Positions 9,204-20,244 of a stretch of 53,080 bases of DNA are shown here, piece after piece. The notes under the pieces are model-generated. The model did no database searches and was not told where the DNA came from. It saw only the letters and a program-made list of their open reading frames with translations. Position 1 is the stretch's first letter, and each line of letters starts with the position of its first letter. A program made the position numbers and the translations under genes. Origin of the DNA: Chara braunii (taxonomy: Eukaryota > Streptophyta > Charophyceae > Charales > Characeae). Location: NCBI GenBank assembly GCA_003427395.1, contig BFEA01000057.1, forward strand, positions 1,793,988 through 1,847,067, read 5' to 3'.

Positions 9204-10643
9204 TGTTTCTTGTTTCTGCAATGAGTTACTCACCGATCGGGCCAGCTGACGATGAAGGGGCGGCCTGATCGATATATCATACGAGGGGAGTCGACAGAGG
9301 ATGTGGAATGCATCCAAGTAGATCAGGAGATGATCGGGCCAGCAAACGATGAAGAGGCCGCCCGATCATCAATCAAATCTGATCAGCAGTCAGGAGACTG
9401 CTAATTTCTCGGAACCCCCTGCGCGTCACAAATGTGATGAACCCCGACCCAAACTTCACGGCTTTCCGTACCCTCGAGGATAGACCTTTCGAAAGCCCCG
9501 AAGTGCGAATACGAACAACGGGGGTTTTCTTTTTGCTTTCGTTTTTGTTTTTCTTGAAACGGCCTTTCTTTGAACTGGTAGCTGGGAATAAGTTTCGCGC
9601 GGCCGGATAGCGGGCGCGTCGAATTTCAAGAAACGGGTAGGACTTAGTGGGAAAGAAAAGGGGGAATTTTGGATTTTTGCATACGCGGCTGCTTTTTCGA
9701 ATTTTCGTCCGCCACGCGAACTCTTTCTCTTGCATCGCATCCCCGCGCCATCTTTCTTTCTTGCTGCGCGCGCTTGCTTCGTGCAAGGACTCTTCGTCTT
9801 CCTTTACGCAAGTCCCCGACTCGCCTTTGGCTGAGAACGATTGGCTGAGTAGTTGGGATGCTCGGATCAATGTGGAAGACGCAAAAATGCGCGCGCCACT
9901 TGAACGACCACCCCAATCACGCAGGACCAAAAGACTTCTCGACATCGACCCATCTCAAACCCCAGCCCTTCCCTTGTCCACCTCATCTACAACCCAATGC
10001 TCCCCACGCCCTGTGCTGACGCCCCGCCGCCTCCCACGCTATAAATTCGCGCAACCCCCTCCTCTCCCTCTCTTTGATATCGGCTGCAATGCTGCGCGAG
10101 CTATGCACGAGGTCCGTGGCGCCGAACAGGCTTGACGAGCCCATGTGACGGGCGGAGTGACGACGCGGGTCGAGCTTAGCGGTGGACTCGGGGTGTAACA
10201 GTCGAAGGGACATAGAGGTGGTGGATATCAGACGCCGGCAGCGTCAAGGCCTTGTGGCTATGGTTGTCGGTGGTCTTGATGGATTGGGGCTGCGCCTAGT
10301 TGGGCCAGCGGTGTGAAGATGTTTTTGTTCAAGGAGGACTTGTTTTTATCTCCATTCCTGCTTTGTCCACGCATGGTGTGTGTGAGGCCCCAAGTGGCGG
10401 GACCTTGTCGTATGCATGTGGGGTGTGAAAGTCCATGGATGATTGGATGTCCCGTTGATTGTTGTTGATTGCATGCATGCTGATGTATGCGGGTGCATAC
10501 TTATCCGGGCGGGGACTGGGGAAGCGATCTGTGATGACCATCTGCTTAGGGGTACGATTGGGTTGATCCGTCGCTCCCATCCCTTTCACGGCCCTTGGGT
10601 CTCTGACCCGCCCCGCTGCGCGCGAGCGCAGCCCCAGCGTCGA

Positions 10644-10727
<84 letters not shown>

Positions 10728-11768
10728 TTCCTTCTCGAATTGGCAGGTGTAGTTTTGAACTTCTTGTCCCCTGTACCGGTGATGTGAACAGCACAAGCGA
10801 TCGCCTGCTGTTGACGCCTCCGCTAGCGGAAGAGAACTTAGATCCCGCCATCTCCCCGAGACCCTAACCCAGAGAGAAAGAGGCGTCGTCGAGCTGTTGT
10901 ATGGAGACTGCGTTGGTTTGGACTACTGAGAGTGCGGGGTCTTGCCCGTGTTCTTCCCTCACCTCCGATCGTCGCAGCGCGCTACCTACCTTCCCCATCG
11001 CAGATAATGATAGCGTCTACTGCGATGCGGACGTGCGGCGCGCCCTGAGACGGACGGAGCAGATCTGTTGGAGTAACCCGACTCGGGCGTGTAATATAAG
11101 GGGAGACGGGTTTGTCTTGATTGATCAATTTGCCTCCGCGACCCTGATATTGCCCTACACCCACTTGACGGTGCTACCCTGGTCGGCAGCCCACGCCACG
11201 TCGCAGCCGCGGTTCAATTGCCGCTAGTGTCGCCAGGGAGACCCTTGCTCCTGGCGACGGCTGGTCCTTGGGTACGAGGAAGCTGCGCATTTTCCCGAGC
11301 TCTCCCGTGGCGCGGGTGCGCGACCCGCGCAATTTCAAACTTGGGTGTCGGCGAGCCATCCCACTGTATTGCCTCCCAAGCAGGAGGGTCCTCGCGGGCT
11401 CGACGAGTCTGACGCGGAGGCCTGAAGGCCTCGGACCAACTACCTATATGACTAACCCATCGCAGCACAACGAGGAACGGAGGTCTCCGCCCTCCGCTGC
11501 CCTGGCCTATTCCCCCTAGTGCTTTTCCTCGTCCTGATTCACCACAGTCATTCTGGTTTGCGGGACTCCCTTTTTCCCACTAGGAGGCAATTTTTTCCCC
11601 TTGGAAGTTTGTGGCAATGGTACAATTCGTTTGCAACCTCTGGCCCGAAACCAAGAGATCCCCGTTTCGATCAAGGGACTCCACCCCTTCGGCCTAAAAT
11701 CCTCGGCCACACCCCCAACAACTCTGATCGGCGCGTAAGGGCACGCTACGTCGCGCGGGGTGTGAGGT
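9204..11768 (+). repeat. Element 1 3' LTR
   Basis: Starts TGTTTC right after the polypurine tract. Its last ~1.05 kb duplicates 61-1107. The first ~1.44 kb has no partner in the window because the left LTR is cut off. It holds a TATA-like CTATAAAT near 10039, a (TC)n tract at about 10643-10724 and a second TATAAG at 11095. Long ORFs on both strands (for instance in 9373-9945) show no protein signature and are best read as open by chance. Confidence 0.8.
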
Positions 11769-12285
11769 TGCGCGCCACAGGCCCGGATAGCACTACTCCC
11801 TCTGCCCGTGACGGTATAAGTTATCGGCAGCGCCGCAGTTGAGGCAGGCTGCGGAACTTGCTGAATCTGTTGGACGTCCCTCGAACCTCCCTCGGTTGAC
11901 CGTTCGCCGGCAGTACTTAGCGCGTATGCAAATCTGCAGCCACACCGTCATTTTCGTCAGCTGGTCTGAGGAGAGTTATTTCTCCTTCGCCAATTTTGGC
12001 CTGGGACTGTTCGCACTTCCAGCCTTCGGGACCTCCATCTCTCAGCAAGTCGCGCAAGTCGTCCTACCGTCAGTTTGTGCAGGTCTTTCTCTAGCCAGTT
12101 TGTGCAAGTCATCCTCCGGTCAGTTCGTGTCCTCAGCGTCGGTATCGGTCTTCGGTCAGAGGTCAGTCCTTCGTCTTCCTACCCTCACCATCAGTAAGAA
12201 CTCAGTTATGAATGTGTTGACCTTAAGACCCGGTGACAGACCTATGTCCTCTCTTTTCTTCGTCATTCCTAACTCCTCTACACGC
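11769..12285. other. Spacer between elements 1 and 2
   Basis: About 0.5 kb without a recognised feature. It contains short imperfect repeats of 'cagtttgtgcaagtc' around 12070-12130. An ORF crossing into the left LTR of element 2 (11839-12468) shows no domain and is not called a gene. Confidence 0.4.
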
Positions 12286-12414
12286 TGTCGCATGCGGTGG
12301 TCCCACGCCAAGACGCGAAGTATTTTGGTGTCGGACCTCACGGTCGCGTCACGCAGGAGTTTGAGTCACCTTAGCGAAATACCACTCCGACCGTGTGCGC
12401 ATGCTATACCTCTC

Positions 12415-12501
12415 TACAGATTGGTGCAAAGTATGGTTAAAATGACCGTTTGGTTTTCTTATAAATAAGGGTGAAAATTGGGGGGTCGGTTAACCTTCTC
12501 T
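12415..12501. mobile_element. ~87-bp insertion in the left LTR
   Basis: Absent from the right LTR, where the flanks join directly. CCTCTC is present on both sides (12409-12414 and 12502-12507), consistent with a short target duplication. Its right part GGTTAACCTTCTCTC equals one terminus of the MITE-like family at 19764 and 29783. The left end (TACAGATTGG) is only loosely similar to the other terminus. Confidence 0.55.
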
Positions 12502-13829
12502 CCTCTCGCTAATCCCTACGACAGGTTAGAGATCCCGCGAGGTACAACTTACCTCCACCTGCAGGAGTTGTAACCATCCTTTAGGTGGGTGTATCCCTTC
12601 TGAGCTACTGACCCACGTGCGAAGGCTTTTATATGCAATCGCATAGGTAGGTCAGCCGAGGACGTTTTCTCGATCGCCGTAGCATAGGCATACACGCGGT
12701 AGAACGCCTAGGGACTGACCCGTATATCGTACAATCGAGGAGCTAACTCCCTCGGACCGACTACCTAATCAGGCCGACCCTTTTGGACCGTCTTCCACAC
12801 TTAGCTGCTCATGATAGTGAAGCCTACGTTCCCTGTTGACCATGTGAGACAATATCAATGTCTAACACCCTTTTGTAATCTCCCACCTTCTCAACATAAT
12901 CCTGGACAATAACCTGCGTAACTTTGGCCAGAGTATGCCTTGTTCATAGATATATATATACATATAAGTATAAATGTATATCAGGGGGGTTGTATGAGTG
13001 GTAGACGTCACTTCACAATTGTGGTGCACCCTGTCAGAATGTCCCAGATGACGACCCAAGTTCAGAAGACAATACAGGGCCCAACATATGTCCCAATGCA
13101 AGAAAGTCACATACACGCATACAAATGCAGACACAGAATGCGCTACAAGTGTCAACCTTTAACCCATTCATAGTAAGTCCCTTACTCCCCAAAACCATGA
13201 AAACGACATTCCTTCCTACTCCTGACTCCTATTGCCCAGCCCCTTCACTTTTCATCCATCCGTTCCTTTTCCGGGTTTTGTTTTAGGTGTGAGTATCAAG
13301 CCATATGGAAGTAAAGTTGGAATTATATCGACCTGTTATCCAATGATAACAAAAGTGCAGTTCCTGACGGTTCTCTTCCGTGATTCTCTCCAAGAGTGAT
13401 AAACTTGTAGGCACATCACAGTCCGAAAGAAACTTAACATCCTCGTTCCTACGTTGGGGTCTAGAAAATTCCTTCTAGACTTGTGCACTGGAGGTAGATG
13501 CGCGTTGATGACCCGCTGTCTAACTTCTATCCTTATCTAATTGTCAGGTTGTTGCCCTTTTGGTTTAGGTAATGAACAATGTTCATTCCCAGCTCCTCCA
13601 ACCCAGTGATTCTACATAAGTCTCTTTTGAAGATTGTTTACCAAAGTCTCATTCTTGGTTCTTTTCCTAGCAAGCATATCGTCAATTCATCTTAGAGAAA
13701 TCACATGATAGAAATCAAATCAGAAGTTTCAAGATAGAGTGATAAGTCTCTCAGGGTCAAGATGTCACTTATCCTCTCCTCAATAGAATCAGAAGCAGTC
13801 TGTTAGTAATTGATTGATCCAATTTTATT

Positions 13830-14960
13830 GAGAAGGTTAGTAGTAATAGGGTAGACCTCTCGGGATCTACCCATCTTTTATTGGCGTCTGTTTGTGAAAG
13901 GGAAGACCTCGAGGGGCTTGCTTCTTCTATTGACTGTCCTGCATTAGATCAAGGCCAGATGGTAATAGAGCGGGCTTCTTGAAACCTCGCTCCTCTTACT
14001 ACCAGTACCTTCATCCTTGCGACAAGACAATACGGCATACATCTCGGTGCATTGCTCCTCCTACTGCTGTTTTGCATTGAAGCACCGCTGGTGGGTAATA
14101 AGGTAGGCTTCTCGGAGCGTTGCTACTCTTATTACATTGTCTGTGTCATTATTGCGATAAGGCGGGTTTCTCGGAGCCTTGATACTGTTATCACTTCGTC
14201 CGTGTCATTATTTCGATAAGGCAGGCTTCTCGGAGCCTTGCTACTCTTATCGCACCGTTCGTGTCATTATTACGATGAGGCAGGTTTCTCGGAGCCTTGC
14301 TACTCTTATCACACCGTTTGTGCCATTATTGNNNNNNNNNNNNNNNNNNNNNNNNNNNNNNNNNNNNNNNNCCTTGCTACTCTTATCACACCGTTTGTGC
14401 CATTATTGTGATAAGGCAGGCTTCTCGGAGTCTTGCTACTCTTATCGCACCGTTCGTGTCATTATTGTGATAAGGCAGGCTTATCGGACTCTTGTTACTC
14501 TTATCGCACTATTCGTGCCATTATTGCGATAAGGCAGGCTTCTCGGAGTGTTGTTACTCTTATCACCGTCCGTGTCACTATTGTGATAAGGCAGACGTTT
14601 CGGAGTCTTGCTACTCTTATCTCCGTCTGTGCCACTATTGTGATAAGGCAGGCTTCTCGGACCCTTGCTACTCTTATCATACCTTCCGTGCCATTATTGC
14701 GATAAGGCAAGCTTCTCGGAGCCTTGATACTCTTATCACACCATATGTGTCATTATTGCGATAAGACAGGCTTCTCGGAGCCTTGCTACTCTTATCGCGC
14801 ACTTGCCCTGGAGCACGGCTGGTTGGTAATAAGGCAGGTTTCTCGGAGCCTTGCTTCTCTTATCACCGTCCGTTCTTAACCGTGGCTGTTTAGGTAGTAG
14901 GGCAGACCTCTCGAGGCCTTGCTCCTCCTATCACCCCTTGCAAACTTTTCCGATGACTCG
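13830..14960. repeat. Stem-loop tandem array in the left LTR (U3)
   Basis: About 17 units of roughly 60 bp, in the form GATAAGGCAGGCTTCTCGGA followed by GCCTTGCTACTCTTATC and a spacer with 'gtgtcattattgc'. The outer arms pair (GATAAG with CTTATC at 14215-14220 and 14246-14251) and vary together, for example GTAATAAG with CTTATTAC at 14095-14102 and 14128-14135. The inner AGGCT...AGCCT also pairs. A gap of N lies inside. Confidence 0.85.
14332..14371. other. Assembly gap (40 N)
   Basis: Forty unresolved bases inside the tandem array. The same text ('ccttgctactcttatcacac', 'gtttgtgccattattg') occurs on both sides, so the unit count is unreliable. Confidence 0.97.
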
Positions 14961-15504
14961 GTCGTTGCTTCTGACGCCACTTGAGCCATGGGTCATTCGG
15001 AAGCCTTTAAGCTTATGAGGGTAGGTCATACGAGACTTGTACCCTATGTCTTAAACTCGTCCGCCTGATCCCCGACTGTGTTAACTTTGGACTTTTGAGA
15101 GTATGTAGACATAGGTCAAACGTAGGGCAAGAGTTAGTTGATGCAGTCCATTATCACAATATCTGACCATAGCATGCATAAGTTTTCAATCCGCTATGAA
15201 CCCCTTCCCTTATCATTGGTTAGATGATCTTTTAAGCAAGGGAAGATTGCACGGAGTCAATCCCCTTGCGGCCACATCCCCAAAAGAAACATTCACATCA
15301 CGAGACAGTTACTTGGAACTTCACGTTCTCACTATGTTTTTCAGCAACAGTCAGTCATACTCTATCAGACCCCTTCTACTCAATCAATGTTTTTCTTTCC
15401 CTTATACAATATTATCTCTTTCCCTTGTCTTCGGGCTTAGTCCTGAAGAACCTTTAACTCAAAAGTTTTTTCTCTTATAAGGTTTAGGGGTTAGGCAGAA
15501 ATGT

Positions 15505-15580
15505 GCGTACCTCACTGCTCCCTCCGTCCAGAGTTCCGCCTGAACTCCGGCAGAGCTCCCGCAATCACCCTGTGACTTGG
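15505..15580 (-). other. Conserved block shared with element 3
   Basis: On the minus strand this block (GATTGCGGGAGCTCTGCCGG onward) matches 44375-44445 on the plus strand over about 65 bases, ending in GTACGCAC. Both lie just inside the U3 end of their LTR in the same orientation relative to the element. Translated in the sense direction it reads QGDCG(S/G)SAGVQ with mostly non-silent differences, so coding is possible but not shown. Confidence 0.55.
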
Positions 15581-15810
15581 ATATGTCTAAGCTGAGCAAA
15601 AGATGAAACTGAAGTCCCTCGCGACTTTTTCAGAGTTCTTCAATGATATCCCTTTATCGCAACCACTATCTTAGGATAGTTAGCATGTGTAAGGTTTAGA
15701 AAAGAACAGAGGAGGTAGATCCCTGTCACAATTGACGAGAACTCTCTCCCCTCCGATTTCCTCGCATTCTTCCATATCTGATCCTATTCTAGCATATGAT
15801 GTTGGGTAAC

Positions 15811-15856
15811 AATAATAACGATGATAACAACAATAATAATAATAATAATAATAATA

Positions 15857-15891
<35 letters not shown>

Positions 15892-15900
15892 TAATAATAA
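15811..15900. repeat. (TAA)n microsatellite
   Basis: AAT/TAA run of about 90 bases, interrupted by single changes. Further runs of the same strand polarity lie at 17577-17637 and 18585-18690. Confidence 0.95.
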
Positions 15901-16099
15901 TAGTCAATACAATAATGATATTTGATTTTGTTGACACAAAATTGCCCTAAAAACTCAAGGATATGAACGTGATCAGGAACACAGTCGAATTCAGTTTTTC
16001 TTTGATTATGGCTATGGCACCCAACACTGAACAAAATCTCATCCCCGATTGCTGTATCCCCAACGATTTGTTTGTGCATACTCACAAGAGTCACAACAC

Positions 16100-17400
16100 A
16101 CTCTCATCCAACTAGGATCTACCCTAGATGTCCCACACACACACGTTCCTACATACGCTTGTTGTTGCGGTATGTGTCTCCCTCCGTGCGCGTCACAGTA
16201 CGTTTCTCTGTGTTTCAATGTGTATTTGTGTCACCATGTATCTGTGTGACTGTGTACGCATTACTGCAACTGTATGAGTGTCACAGGATTTATGTGTGTT
16301 GTCGCAGTCTGTCTACCTTGTCCATTCATTTGTCTGGCTGCCCCTCTGTTTCGCCTGTTTGTCTGTCTTCCTCACACATACTCACACACTCATCACTTAT
16401 AAACATCAAGCGTGAAACATCATAAATTCCCCTGGCAGACAACGAACTGACAATGCATCCAGTTGACTGCAGTTGCAGATTCGATGAACACGAAGATGTC
16501 GACCCCGTGGACCATCATCAGGACGGTACGCATCTTTCTCCTTTGCTTCTTTATCTCTCTTTCTTTGTTCCTCTCTTTCCCTTTTGTATGCTATCGTTCC
16601 TCTCTGTGTGCCATGCCATATCTGTGTTTTCACGTGTCACCGTGATTATTACCATGTGATTATTACCATGTGACTGTGTATGTGTCACTTGTGACTATGT
16701 CACCATTCATCAGTGAGACACGATGCTCCTATGTATCCGTGTATGCGTATCACCGTGTCTGTATAAGTGTCACAGCGTCTACGTGTGTGTCACGGTGTCC
16801 GTGTTTGTGTCACATTGCGTTGTCCACTTCTGTCCCTGTGCATTCCGCCGTGTGTTTGTCACTGTGCACTGTGTGATTCGTGTACGTCTCACTTTGCTCA
16901 GTATGATTGTGTCTCTGTGCGTGTGCGTCGCTCTGTTTGTTTTGTCTGCCGTGTGTCTGTCTGTATATCTGGTTGTCTGCTTTGGCCATTCGTGGATTAT
17001 AAGTGTGGACGATATTTAAAAGCCAAGTTGCGAAATCACACAGATGTCTAGATAATCATGCACAAGCAGAAAGCCCAAGCGCACCGAGATTTCACCCAAA
17101 ATAGAGCAATATAGTACGTAATGAGTTTATGTTCAAGCCCTCAGTCCATACCAACACAGTAAGCAATGTATCCCTCATCAATCCCTATCTGTACGTGTTT
17201 CTGTATGTTGCTGTGTCACCGTTTGTCCGTGTGTCACCGCGTATCTGTGTCACTTGTCTGTCCGCTTGTCTGTGCCTATCTGTTACTGTTTGCCTGTTTG
17301 TTTATCCGACTGTCCTTCTGTATTGGTCTTGTCTTCTCCTTATCTCTTCCTCCTCCCCTCTTTCCTCTTCTCTCTGCCATTTTTCTTCTGAGAGATAAGG
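16100..17400. repeat. T/G-rich degenerate repeat region
   Basis: About 1.3 kb dominated by 'gtgtcaccgtgtatctgtg', 'tgtctgtctgt' and 'gtttgtctgtc' variants. Long ORFs across it (V, C, S-rich) are composition artefacts. A comparable stretch with the complementary composition is at 41750-42520 in element 3. Confidence 0.7.
16438..16525 (+). other. Exon-like block, antisense to element 2
   Basis: Bounded by an acceptor-like 'ttcccctggcag' and a donor-like 'gacg|gtacgc' followed by a pyrimidine-rich tract. One frame reads without stops (MHPVDCSCRFDEHEDVDPVD). Whether it is ever spliced is unknown. Confidence 0.3.
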
Positions 17401-17576
17401 TTCACTGAACCTCTCACAACGCTCCTAGCGACACGCCACCCGGATCACTGTGACCCAGACACCCAGACCATTCTATCGGTAGGAGTAGTAGCCGGTGTGT
17501 AACAAGGCCAGGGATGAAACCAGCGCGAGCTGATGACTCGCTCGTACCAGTATCCTCAACAATGTAAACAACAATA

Positions 17577-17582
17577 ATAACA

Positions 17583-17637
<55 letters not shown>
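17577..17637. repeat. (TAA)n microsatellite
   Basis: Near-perfect TAA run preceded by 'gtaaacaacaataataacaa'. Confidence 0.95.
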
Positions 17638-17639
<2 letters not shown>

Positions 17640-17937
17640 ATTACTACTACGTAAAGGAAAACGAACGCCATGCGCAGAGAATCGTAACATTGAAAATTAA
17701 ATGTAAATGAGAGCTTGCTCTTGCTACCACCAACATATGTGTTTAGGACCTTTTCCCTACTTGGCGTTCGGCATCCAGCCTACCCCCTACATAGCTATCA
17801 TCTGCCTACTATTGACAATGCAATGGTTAACGTCAGCGGTCAACAAGGAACTTGAAGATATTGATCAATGCAGACCATCGTGAATACCTGGTACGTGTCC
17901 CTCACATTCTCATCCCCACCTCTCTCTCTCTTTCTAA

Positions 17938-17939
17938 CA

Positions 17940-17990
<51 letters not shown>
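17938..17990. repeat. (CA)n microsatellite
   Basis: Perfect or near-perfect AC repeat followed by 'atatgcgcgcgcgcg'. A weaker CA run is at 18827-18890. Confidence 0.95.
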
Positions 17991-17992
<2 letters not shown>

Positions 17993-18584
17993 GCGCGCGC
18001 GCGAGCAACCAAACGACCAAGCGTGGCAATGTGTATTTCCATTCTCTAGCGGTAGATTCATTCAGCATTGTTCATCCTCTCGACATAAGTGCCATGAGGT
18101 TCGCTGCACGATCGAAGGCTTACCCGTTCTTTCTCTTCTATATAGGCGAGACCCGAGGAGTAGAGAACGATAGTCTTCATACCCCTCAACAAAATGTAGC
18201 CGGTTTGCAACGCGACACGATTCGTCATGACACAATATACCGTGACCCAAACATGGGGCCCGACAGACACAAGCCCCCATTCGATCAAGCCGAGCGGGTG
18301 GCAGGTAAGTCACCTTCACCCCATCTCTCTTCTTCTTCCTCTTCTTTTTCTCCGTCTACTTCTTCTTCTTCTTCTTCTTTTTCTTCTTCTTTTTCTTCTT
18401 TTTTTTTTTCTTTTTCTTCTTCTTCTTAATTTTTCTCCCCGCGCTCGGCCGAGCTCACGCTCGTCATTGGCCTCGAGCCGATCGAGCATCTGCACCCACG
18501 CCTTCTCTTCTCCTTGCTGTCGCTTCCGCTACTACTCTCGTGTCCAGTACTTCACAGCTAAAGTTGTAGCCGATATCAAATCAC

Positions 18585-18642
18585 TATAATAATAGTAATA
18601 ATGATAATAATAATAATAGTAATAATAATAATAATAATAGTA

Positions 18643-18687
<45 letters not shown>

Positions 18688-18690
18688 GAT
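18585..18690. repeat. (TAA)n microsatellite with TAG variants
   Basis: About 105 bases of TAA/TAG units. Confidence 0.95.
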
Positions 18691-19763
18691 AATAGATAAT
18701 AAGTGTATATTAGCTATCTTTCTGGTCCGTTACAATCATGGCGAGGGTGCGTTACATTCGGGGGCGGCAGTCGGTCCCCGGCCTTCTATCGAGGTGAGTG
18801 CTCTCTCTCCCTCTCTCTCTCTCTCTCTAACACATACACATACACACACACTTTTCACATACATTCACACACACACACATACTCACACGCACCATCCCAG
18901 TGGTAGTGTATATACCCGTGTTGTAGTGATCGATTCATTCATTCTAGCTCATCTTATCAATGGAAGTACCATGTAGGCGCTATTGACATATACATACACC
19001 CGTCATATACACACACACACACAATCGAGTGTGGCAATGTATATCTCCATGTTTCTTGCGATAGATTCATTCGAATTTGCTCATCTATCATTGAATGTAC
19101 ATTGAATCCAGTCATGCAGCTTATATTTCCTTGTTCTCGCGGTAGAATCATTCGCTTTTGCTCATCTTGCCGCGTGATCGAAGACTTACCTGTTCTTACT
19201 CTTCCGTTGTCTTCGACGTCGTCAGATACTCGACCAGCTCGAAGTTTCCCCCAACCCGATCCCTCACGATGTGAAATATACTTGCGACCATAGCACGGGG
19301 GACACGATTGATACAAACGTGCACTCTGACGAAAGCAGGAGGATGACGAGGTAAGTCGACCCCTCCTTTTCTCTCTTCCTCCTTTTTTCCTTTCTTCTCC
19401 CTCTTCTTCACGTTCTTGTTCCGACCATCGATTAAGCGTTATCCTCTCTCGCCTCCACTCGCCTCAGCCTACGCGTCCCTGTTGCCTTGTTCACGTACTA
19501 AAGCTTTTGGTGGCTCATTCTCCTTTGTCTGCCCGTTCTTTCTGGATGCTTACCCACTCGCACTCGCGCCTGTGCTTCTCTCTCTGTCTTCACTGGCTCG
19601 TACCCACATGCTCGCTCCTTTTCTTCCCTCGCTTCTACATGATTAAGCCTTTGCAGTCCCCCCTTTCTAGCAGCACGTTTCAACTCCCCTTGGCCATGCT
19701 CTGCTCACACCGTTGTTTGAAGAATCCGCCTCTCAAATCAGGGAAGATTCATTCCCTTCCTTC

Positions 19764-20236
19764 CACAAGCGGTTATCGGGTAGCCGAAAATTCAAGAATG
19801 AAAATTCTGAAGTGAGAGTTTTGGGCAGTCTGAAAATCTTGAATGGTCCTGAAGTGGTGAAAGGTCTGAAGACCCTGAAAACCACCTGTTTAGGCAGGTT
19901 GCATCCTGAAGTGGTGAAGGGTGTCCTGAAGTGGTCAAGTGAGAGTCTTGAGCAGTCTGAAAATCTTGAATGGTCCTGAAGTGGTGAAAGGTCCGAAGAC
20001 CATGAAAACCACCCTTCACCACTTGAAGATGCAGCCTGCCTAAACAAGTGGTTTTCAAGGTCTTCGGAGCTTTCACCACTTCAGGACCATTCATGATTTT
20101 CAGACCTGAATGGTCGTGAAGTGGTGAAAGGTCCGAAGACCCTGAAAACCACCTGTTTAGGAAGGCTGCATCCTGAAGTGTTGAAGGGTGTCTTGAAGTG
20201 GTGATGAAAAATATGACTGTTGTTAACCTTCTCTCC
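19764..20236 (+). mobile_element. MITE-like foldback element, copy 1
   Basis: Starts CACAAGCGGTTATC and ends GTTAACCTTCTCTC. It is flanked by the 8-bp direct repeat CTTCCTTC at 19756-19763 and 20237-20244. Copy 2 at 29783-30351 shares both ends and the interior in inverted orientation. The interior is built of ~130-bp units containing 'cctgaagtggtgaaaggt' and 'ctgaaaaccacctgtttagg', arranged partly head-to-head so that the strand can fold on itself. There is no coding capacity. The 8-bp duplication suggests a hAT- or Mutator-related mobiliser. Confidence 0.85.
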
Positions 20237-20244
20237 TTCCTTCA

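Larger units (their letters stand above)
1..11768 (+). mobile_element. Element 1: Ty3/gypsy-like LTR retrotransposon, 5' end outside the window
   Basis: The sequence after the (TC)n run at 61-1107 is repeated at 10727-11768, which gives an LTR pair flanking gag, protease, reverse transcriptase, RNase H, integrase and three further reading frames, all on the plus strand. The domain order PR-RT-RH-IN is that of Ty3/gypsy. Internal length is about 8.1 kb and the 3' LTR about 2.6 kb, so the full element was probably near 13 kb. Frameshifts and in-frame stops run through gag-pol, so this copy is non-autonomous now. No target duplication can be tested because the left end is missing. Confidence 0.9.
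12286..15158 (-). repeat. Element 2 3' LTR (left copy)
   Basis: About 2.87 kb. It shares with the right LTR the TATA site (12626-12634), the splice-donor block (12547-12552), the stem-loop array, and the terminal sequences. Differences include an ~87-bp insertion at 12415-12501, extra array units and a 40-base N gap, against a much longer (TA)n in the right copy. The many differences indicate an old insertion. Confidence 0.85.
15159..19763. other. 3' internal region of element 2: simple repeats and exon-like pieces
   Basis: No continuous coding frame. It alternates short higher-complexity blocks with (TAA)n, (CA)n, T/G-rich and pyrimidine-rich runs. Several blocks end in consensus splice donors on the plus strand, antisense to the element: GTAAGT at about 18305 and 19353, GTGAGT at about 18794, GTACGC at 16526. 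The same mixture, inverted, occupies 38750-43900 next to the element-3 LTR. Around 18030-18140 and 19030-19200 a unit 'gtggcaatgt...tagattcattc' is repeated with divergence. I cannot assign a function. Confidence 0.45.

Noticed and set aside
9373-10135. Overlapping ORFs of 90-190 codons on both strands inside the 3' LTR of element 1
   Set aside because: Strongly basic, low-complexity translations with no protein signature; several frames are open at once, as expected for this base composition.
11839-12468. 209-codon ORF between elements 1 and 2
   Set aside because: It runs across the boundary into the left LTR of element 2 and includes the 87-bp insertion side, so it cannot be an ancestral gene; no domain is seen.
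14179-14764. ORFs translating the LTR tandem array (repeated LLLSHRxCHYCDKAGFSE)
   Set aside because: A repeat of about 60 bp (a multiple of three) gives a periodic open frame. Selection is on paired arms, and frames break between units; no start or regulatory context.
13840-14960. CRISPR-like array (regular repeats of ~60 bp)
   Set aside because: Eukaryotic LTR context, repeats longer than the spacers, no unique spacers of constant length, no cas genes. The units are diverged tandem repeats.
16049-17408. Cys/Val/Ser-rich ORFs suggesting a membrane or secreted protein
   Set aside because: They are translations of TGTSTGT-type degenerate repeats in several frames at once.
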